Assembly: GCA_964396895.1 (NCBI GenBank)
Contig: CAYNGJ010000021.1
Coordinates: forward strand, 1-64,000
Origin: UBA2334 sp964396895
GTDB lineage: Bacteria; Pseudomonadota; Gammaproteobacteria; Burkholderiales; Burkholderiaceae_C
DNA length: 64,000 nt
Direction: 5' to 3'
Each line of letters starts with the position of its first letter. Position 1 is the stretch's first letter. Below are positions 57,736 through 64,000 of this stretch, piece after piece. A model generated the notes under the pieces. It was not told where the DNA came from and did no database searches. It saw only the letters and a list, made by a program, of their open reading frames with translations. A program made the position numbers and the translations under genes.

Positions 57736-58013
57736 CAGTCAAAGCTTTCGATGTCATCAGCAGCGGGGGTGTGATCACGCTCAATCTCGTCGGGCATACC
57801 CTCAAACCCAGCCAAAATGGCTTGCAGCCGGGCTACCCAAGCCGCGTCGTCTTCTTGCTTGGGCCTCAGCACAACGGCATTGCCCACTTTTTCAATGGTG
57901 ACTTCCGCCGTGTCAAACCGAAACGCCTTGGGCAGGCGCACGGCTTGGCTGCGACCGGTGGTGAACACTTTGGCGGTGGCCAGTGTTTGGCGGGGAACGG
58001 TGGCGGTGGTCAT
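57735..58013 (-). CDS. vapB: VapB-like antitoxin (AbrB/MazE-type)
   Basis: A 92-residue protein. The N-terminal swapped-hairpin DNA-binding domain has TTGRSQAVRLPKAFRFDTAEV, typical of VapB antitoxins. The acidic C-terminal half (EGMPDEIERDHTPAADDIESFD) would wrap the toxin. It neutralises VapC and represses the pair through the palindrome at 58030. Confidence 0.92.
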   Translation of the reverse strand: MTTATVPRQTLATAKVFTTGRSQAVRLPKAFRFDTAEVTIEKVGNAVVLRPKQEDDAAWVARLQAILAGFEGMPDEIERDHTPAADDIESFD

Positions 58014-58029
58014 GGTGTGGCTCCTTGTA

Positions 58030-58045
58030 TTTGATACATATCAAA
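58030..58045. promoter_or_regulatory. vapBC operator palindrome
   Basis: TTTGATA-CA-TATCAAA, perfect 7-bp arms, lies 17 bases upstream of the vapB start and next to an AT-rich ATATATA promoter-like stretch. It is the likely VapBC autoregulatory site. Confidence 0.75.
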
Positions 58046-58081
58046 AATATATACCAAATCAACCCATCACGCAGTGGTCTT

Positions 58082-60232
<2,151 letters not shown>

Positions 60233-60418
60233 GGCGGTGCTTCCGGCGTGAGGGTCAAACAATGAAAAGGATGATGTGCGAGCGCTCTGCACCTGCGTGC
60301 GCCGGGCTGGCCGCTGCGCGGTGAGGGGTGTTTTGTGGATGCACATTTTACATCATTCATAATTATTGATTCAAAATTTCTGATGGCATAGAATCGGCAC
60401 CCTGTTACCGCACCCACC

Positions 60419-61054
60419 ATGGCCGCACTGTCCCTTACCCCCCGAGCCCTCTACCAGGAAGTTGCTGAATTGCTGCGGCAACGCATCTTCAGCCGCGAGT
60501 TGGAGCCTGGGAGCTGGATTGACGAACTGAAGATTGCTGAAGAATTCGGCATCAGCCGCACCCCGCTGCGCGAAGCGTTGAAAGTGCTGGCCGCCGAGGG
60601 GCTGGTGACCATGAAGGTGCGCCGGGGCGCCTACGTGACCGAGGTGTCCGAAAAAGACCTGCGCGACGTGTACCACCTGCTCAGCCTGCTCGAAAGTGAC
60701 GCCGCAGGCGTGGTGGCAGCCCAGGCCACCCCAGCGCAGATCAACGAGTTACAGGCCCTTCACGACCAACTCGAAGCGGCGGTGTCGGACAAGGACCGGT
60801 TTTTTGACATCAACGAGCAATTTCACATGTGCCTGCTGGCTTTTGCCAACAACCGTTGGCGTGACCAAATGGTGGCCGACCTGCGCAAGGTCATGAAACT
60901 GAACCGCCACAACTCGTTGTTAAAAGGCGGACGGCTGACGGAATCATTGGTCGAGCACCGGGCCATCATGGCGGCACTCAAGGCAAGGGATGCCCAGGGC
61001 ACCACGCAGTGCATGCGGCAACACTTTGCCAACGGACTGAAGGCTGCCGTCTGA
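60419..61054 (+). CDS. GntR family regulator (FCD domain), probable control of the mcm operon
   Basis: A 211-residue FadR-subfamily regulator. The winged HTH is at residues about 10-75 (ELKIAEEFGISRTPLREALKVLAAEGLV, then RRGAYVTEVSE). The FCD ligand domain is all-helical, with metal-site residues in FDINEQFHMCLL and LVEHRAIMAAL. It diverges from mcm across a 186-base AT-rich gap, the usual position for a local regulator. The effector is unknown; an acyl-CoA or organic acid would fit. Confidence 0.88.
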   Translation: MAALSLTPRALYQEVAELLRQRIFSRELEPGSWIDELKIAEEFGISRTPLREALKVLAAEGLVTMKVRRGAYVTEVSEKDLRDVYHLLSLLESDAAGVVAAQATPAQINELQALHDQLEAAVSDKDRFFDINEQFHMCLLAFANNRWRDQMVADLRKVMKLNRHNSLLKGGRLTESLVEHRAIMAALKARDAQGTTQCMRQHFANGLKAAV

Positions 61055-61099
61055 CCGGGGTGGACTGCGAAACAGCCGACGGCGTGATGCCCCGCGCGC

Positions 61100-61930
61100 T
61101 CAATCGCCGCTGTCACCGTCGCCGAACAGCCCCCCCATGAGCCCACCGGCCACACCGCCGGCTGCCAATCCCCCAAGGACGGAGCCCTCCTCTCGCGAGC
61201 CACCGCGTTGTGGCGCCGCCGCAAAAATGCGGGAGGCGAGGCGCGAGAACGGCAGGCTTTGCAACCACACGGTGCCAGGGCCCGTCATGCGGGCCAAAAA
61301 CAAGCCCTCACCGCCAAACAACGCGGTTTTGACCTTGCCCACGTACTGCACCTCAAAATTCACATTGGGCGTATAGGCCACCACGCACCCTGTGTCCACC
61401 CGCAACACCTGCCCGGCTGTCAACTCGCGCTTGACCACCGTGCCACCCGCGTGCACAAAAGCCAGGCCATTGCCATCGAGCTTTTGCATGATGAAGCCCT
61501 CGCCGCCAAAAAACCCCACCGACAGCTTCTGCTGAAACGCAATGCCCAGGCTCACACCGCGTGCGGCACACAAAAAGGCGTCTTTCTGGCAAATGAGCGT
61601 GCCGCCCAGTTGGGCCAGGTTCATGGGCAAAATCTTGCCCGGGTAAGGGGCGGCAAAGGCCACGCGCTGCTTGCCCGCACCGGTGTGGGTGTAGACCGTG
61701 GTGAACAGTGACTCGCCAGTCACCAACCGCTTGCCTGCGCTCACCAGCTTGCCAAAAAACCCCCCGGTCTGGGCTGAGCCGTCGCCAAACACCGTGTCCA
61801 TCTGGATGTCGGCATCCATGAACATCATGCTGCCCGCCTCGCCCACCACGGCTTCGCCGGGGTCCAACTCCAGTTCGACATACTGCATTTCTGTACCGCG
61901 AATGTCGTAGTCAATCACATCCATGCTCAT
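61100..61930 (-). CDS. AIM24/TIGR00266 family protein
   Basis: A 276-residue beta-rich protein of the AIM24 (tryptophan RNA-binding attenuator-like fold) type, with repeated FFGGEGF and LFGGEGLF motifs at about 150 and 220. The Gly-rich C-terminal tail (LGGLAAGGVAGGLMGGLFG) may associate with membranes. The molecular function in bacteria is not known to me. It converges with the GntR gene. ATG 61930 was chosen (MSMDVIDYDIRG). Confidence 0.82.
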   Translation of the reverse strand: MSMDVIDYDIRGTEMQYVELELDPGEAVVGEAGSMMFMDADIQMDTVFGDGSAQTGGFFGKLVSAGKRLVTGESLFTTVYTHTGAGKQRVAFAAPYPGKILPMNLAQLGGTLICQKDAFLCAARGVSLGIAFQQKLSVGFFGGEGFIMQKLDGNGLAFVHAGGTVVKRELTAGQVLRVDTGCVVAYTPNVNFEVQYVGKVKTALFGGEGLFLARMTGPGTVWLQSLPFSRLASRIFAAAPQRGGSREEGSVLGGLAAGGVAGGLMGGLFGDGDSGD

Positions 61931-61967
61931 GGTTCTCTCCTGTGAATTCAAATGGGTTCAAGCCGGA

Positions 61968-63392
61968 TCAAGGGGGCTCGATGGGGCTGGGCAAAGGCTC
62001 AGCGGCGGAGGTGCGCAGTATTTTCTTGCGCACCATGTGGATGTTGGCGCGCAGGGCGTACAACTCATCGGCGTAGGCCAGTGGCACCGCCATGTGGCCG
62101 GCCTTGACCTCCAGTTCGTCCAGCTCCTGCAGCAAGGCAGTGGTGTCGCAGGCGCCAGGGGCATCGCTGGCCACCAGGGCGGACGGGTCAGCGGTGCCCG
62201 CCCCGTCAGGACGCAGCGTGCCCGCGCGCTCTTCGATGTCGCGCAGCTGCGCGTACCAGCGAAACACCCGCGAACGGATGCGCAGCGTGTACAGCGGCGG
62301 CACCACACGGGACAACGGCAAGGCCAGCGCCAGGATCAAGCCCATGGCCAACCACATGCGCTCCACCAGGTTGGCCAGCCAAAAGGGCAAATACCGCTGC
62401 AAATAGGGCACCCCGCCGCCGCTCACGACCCGCACCGCCTCGGGCGACAAAGGCAACTCGGCGTGCGCCAGGCTGGGGTATTCCCGCGCCCGACTGAACC
62501 AGCTGGCCGGGCTGTGCAGGGCCAGCGCCGCCTGGGTCATGAGTTGCACCACGGCGGGGTGGGTGTCTGCCCTGGCCACCAGGCTGGTGGTGGGGGCAAT
62601 CAGGCGCACATCGTGGCTGGGCACATTGCTGGCCAGGTCCACCACACCCTGGGGCAACACCACGGGCTGCAAATACCCCAGTCGACGGGCGTAGGCCTCG
62701 CTCTGCGGGAAGTTCAGCAAGCGCACACCCGGCGTTTGCAACAGCATCTGCACCATGGGTGACTCGGGGGCAGAGGCAAACACCAGCGCATCCAAGTGTC
62801 CGTTCAAAAATGCCACCGTGGCAGGCGTTTGACGCAAGTTAGATAGCTTGAAATCCTTACCAGATAATCGGTTGACTGACAAAATATGCTCAAAGAGCTG
62901 TGGCACACCGCTGCCATCACTGCCCACGTTGACCCGCCAGCCCTTCATCTGACGCAGGTGGCTCAGCGATGACTGGCCCGGTGTGCGCTGTTGCACCGCC
63001 TGCTCCTGGTAGAACAACCACAACGGCTCCACAAACAAGCTGCCCAGCGACAGCAGGGAGGTTTGGTCTTCCTCGCCCAACACCGCCGTGCCGCCTTGCA
63101 CAAAACCCACATCGGCCTGCCCGCTGCGCAGCATCTGCAGGTTGTCGGATGAACCCTGCGTGCGCAGCAACACCAGCTCTATGCCCTCGCGCGCCAGCGC
63201 CTGCGCATAGCGCTGGCCGAATGCGTCGTAAGCGCTTTGCTCTGGCCCTGTGGCCAGCACCACGCGCTTGGGCGGGTTGGGGTTGAGCCACCAGTAAGCC
63301 AGCCACACCAAGCCCAGCACCAGCAGCAATGATGGGCCGGCCGACAGCAGCAGGTCGCGCAGCGACAGCAGGGTGTAGCGCAACTTGCTCAT
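61968..63392 (-). CDS. TAXI family (TRAP-associated) solute-binding protein, membrane-anchored
   Basis: A 474-residue protein. An N-terminal helix (AGPSLLLVLGLVWLAYWWL) anchors it, followed by a TAXI-type solute-binding domain (VVLATGPEQSAYDAFGQRYA, GQADVGFVQGGTA). A second membrane segment (WLAMGLILALALPLS, about 355-370) and a cytoplasmic-looking tail of about 100 residues follow, unlike soluble TAXI proteins. No TRAP permease is adjacent, so it may be a sensor or an orphan subunit. A weak repeat copy lies inside it. Its start overlaps the dusA stop (ATGA). Confidence 0.82.
   Translation of the reverse strand: MSKLRYTLLSLRDLLLSAGPSLLLVLGLVWLAYWWLNPNPPKRVVLATGPEQSAYDAFGQRYAQALAREGIELVLLRTQGSSDNLQMLRSGQADVGFVQGGTAVLGEEDQTSLLSLGSLFVEPLWLFYQEQAVQQRTPGQSSLSHLRQMKGWRVNVGSDGSGVPQLFEHILSVNRLSGKDFKLSNLRQTPATVAFLNGHLDALVFASAPESPMVQMLLQTPGVRLLNFPQSEAYARRLGYLQPVVLPQGVVDLASNVPSHDVRLIAPTTSLVARADTHPAVVQLMTQAALALHSPASWFSRAREYPSLAHAELPLSPEAVRVVSGGGVPYLQRYLPFWLANLVERMWLAMGLILALALPLSRVVPPLYTLRIRSRVFRWYAQLRDIEERAGTLRPDGAGTADPSALVASDAPGACDTTALLQELDELEVKAGHMAVPLAYADELYALRANIHMVRKKILRTSAAEPLPSPIEPP
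62844..62880 (+). repeat. Weak dispersed element copy 9, inside the TAXI gene
   Basis: TAGCT (62844-62848), 17 bases, AATCG (62866-62870). It lacks a clear GGCC block. The patch is AT-rich and encodes SVNRLSGKDFKLSNLRQ on the minus strand. Confidence 0.4.
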
Positions 63393-64000
63393 GCGGGATC
63401 GGCTGACAGTGCTGCCTCGGGCCACGGGGCTGCAGGCCGACACGCGGCCTGCGCCAAGGCCATGACCTCATGGGCGGGCCGGGCTTTCAGGTGGTGATCG
63501 CTCCAGACCTGGCGCCAGCGGCGTGCGCCGGGGGTGCCGTTGCGCAGGCCCAGCATGTGGCGGGCGATGTGGGACCAGGGTGTGCCGTGTGCCGCCGCCT
63601 CCCGCGCCATGTACGCCACCATGGCTTCCTCCACCGTCTCTCGGGTCAGCCCTTCGGAGGTGGCCGTCGGGTCGTTCCAAAAACGCGCATCCCACCCGGC
63701 CATGACCCAGGGGTTGTGGTAAGCCTCGCGCCCCACCATGACGCCGTCCACATGGGCCAGTTGGCCGACCAGTGCCTCGGGGCCGGTGAGTCCGCCGTTG
63801 ACCACCACCGTCAGGAGGGGAAAGTCGGCCTTCAGTCGGTGGGCCAGTTCGTAACGCAGAGGGGGCACCTCGCGGTTCTCTTTGGGTGACAGCCCTTTGA
63901 GCCAGGCGTTGCGCGCGTGAACGATGAACACGCGGCAACCCGCATCGGCCACCGTGCCCACAAAGTCACGCATGAAGCCGTAGCTTTCTTCTTTGTCGAT
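63389..64000 (-). CDS. dusA: tRNA-dihydrouridine synthase DusA, C-terminal part
   Basis: 204 codons are visible, from an IDKEESYGF segment at the window edge to TGA at 63389-63391. VFIVHARNAWLKGLSPKENREVPPLRYE, the catalytic-site and FMN region, and VDGVMVGREAYHNPW (FMN phosphate binding) identify DusA, which reduces U20/U20a in tRNA. The N-terminus lies outside. The helical C-terminal domain (HIARHMLGLRNGTPGARRWRQ) is complete. It overlaps the TAXI start. Confidence 0.95.
   Translation of the reverse strand: MDKEESYGFMRDFVGTVADAGCRVFIVHARNAWLKGLSPKENREVPPLRYELAHRLKADFPLLTVVVNGGLTGPEALVGQLAHVDGVMVGREAYHNPWVMAGWDARFWNDPTATSEGLTRETVEEAMVAYMAREAAAHGTPWSHIARHMLGLRNGTPGARRWRQVWSDHHLKARPAHEVMALAQAACRPAAPWPEAALSADPA

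Overview
The window looks like chromosome of a high-GC betaproteobacterium of the order Burkholderiales, most likely family Comamonadaceae; the genus cannot be fixed from the sequence. The reasons are the gene order yhbY/rlmE-ftsH-folP-glmM, a complete isc operon, an intracellular PHB depolymerase, a Kdo-type LPS gene (waaA), class 2 PyrD, and short AT-rich dispersed repeats of a kind I recall from that family. Almost all of it is ordinary housekeeping and metabolic DNA, cut by one integrated filamentous phage.

Bases 1-9830 (all +): the end of efp, an AEC carrier, a LOG-family nucleotide hydrolase, then a TetR repressor with a 38-bp palindromic operator touching its start codon, an RND pump (adaptor and inner-membrane pump), an isoaspartyl methyltransferase, a rhodanese and a TolC-type outer-membrane channel. 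Bases 9884-13793 (-): waaA, a family 4 glycosyltransferase and a phosphohexomutase for cell-surface sugars. Bases 13931-17027 (+): an Ada-AlkA fusion, an Ogt-type methyltransferase and a DMT exporter (alkylation repair). Bases 17099-23073 (-): tRNA-Arg, tRNA-Pro, a GNAT acetyltransferase, glmM, folP, ftsH and rlmE.

Bases 23059-31464 are an inovirus-like prophage of about 8.4 kb. A regulator gene and a DUF2726-like gene lie on the minus strand. On the plus strand are Rep, an ssDNA-binding protein, the major coat protein, a terminator, small minor-coat proteins, a TspB/pIII-like adhesin, pVI, a small HTH protein, Zot/pI, a non-coding region with hairpins and two tandem arrays, and a small serine recombinase. 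The 12-bp core GGTATTGACTTT repeats at both ends. Integration took place inside the first codons of rlmE. The native ATG now lies at the right end, next to yhbY, and the phage supplies a new upstream sequence with an ATT codon in the start position. The same crossover replaces the C-terminus of the phage regulator: 9 host-encoded residues when integrated, a predicted 80 when circular. This resembles the integration-dependent immunity known in some mycobacteriophages and is the most interesting observation here.

Bases 31526-38849: yhbY, prlC, a secreted glutaredoxin-like protein, rpiA, pyrD, an LhgO-like FAD oxidoreductase, tRNA-Val and dnaQ. Bases 38918-44559 (-): the operon iscR-iscS-iscU-iscA-hscB-hscA-fdx with an IscR box upstream. 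Then come uvrB, an aromatic/aspartate aminotransferase, PhaZ with a long Ala/Pro/Lys tail and a TTGCA-C-TGCAA palindrome in its promoter, an RnfB-like ferredoxin and a GAF-GGDEF protein. Bases 51934-60232 (-) form a propionyl-CoA/methylmalonyl-CoA operon (mcm, meaB, pccB, pccA, VOC epimerase candidate) interrupted by a vapBC toxin-antitoxin pair, with a divergent GntR regulator. The window ends with an AIM24-like protein, a membrane-anchored TAXI protein and partial dusA.

Nine copies of an element with the fixed layout TAGCT-N17-AAGCG, followed in most copies by a GGCC/GGCA-like block, are scattered through the host DNA, some inside coding sequence.
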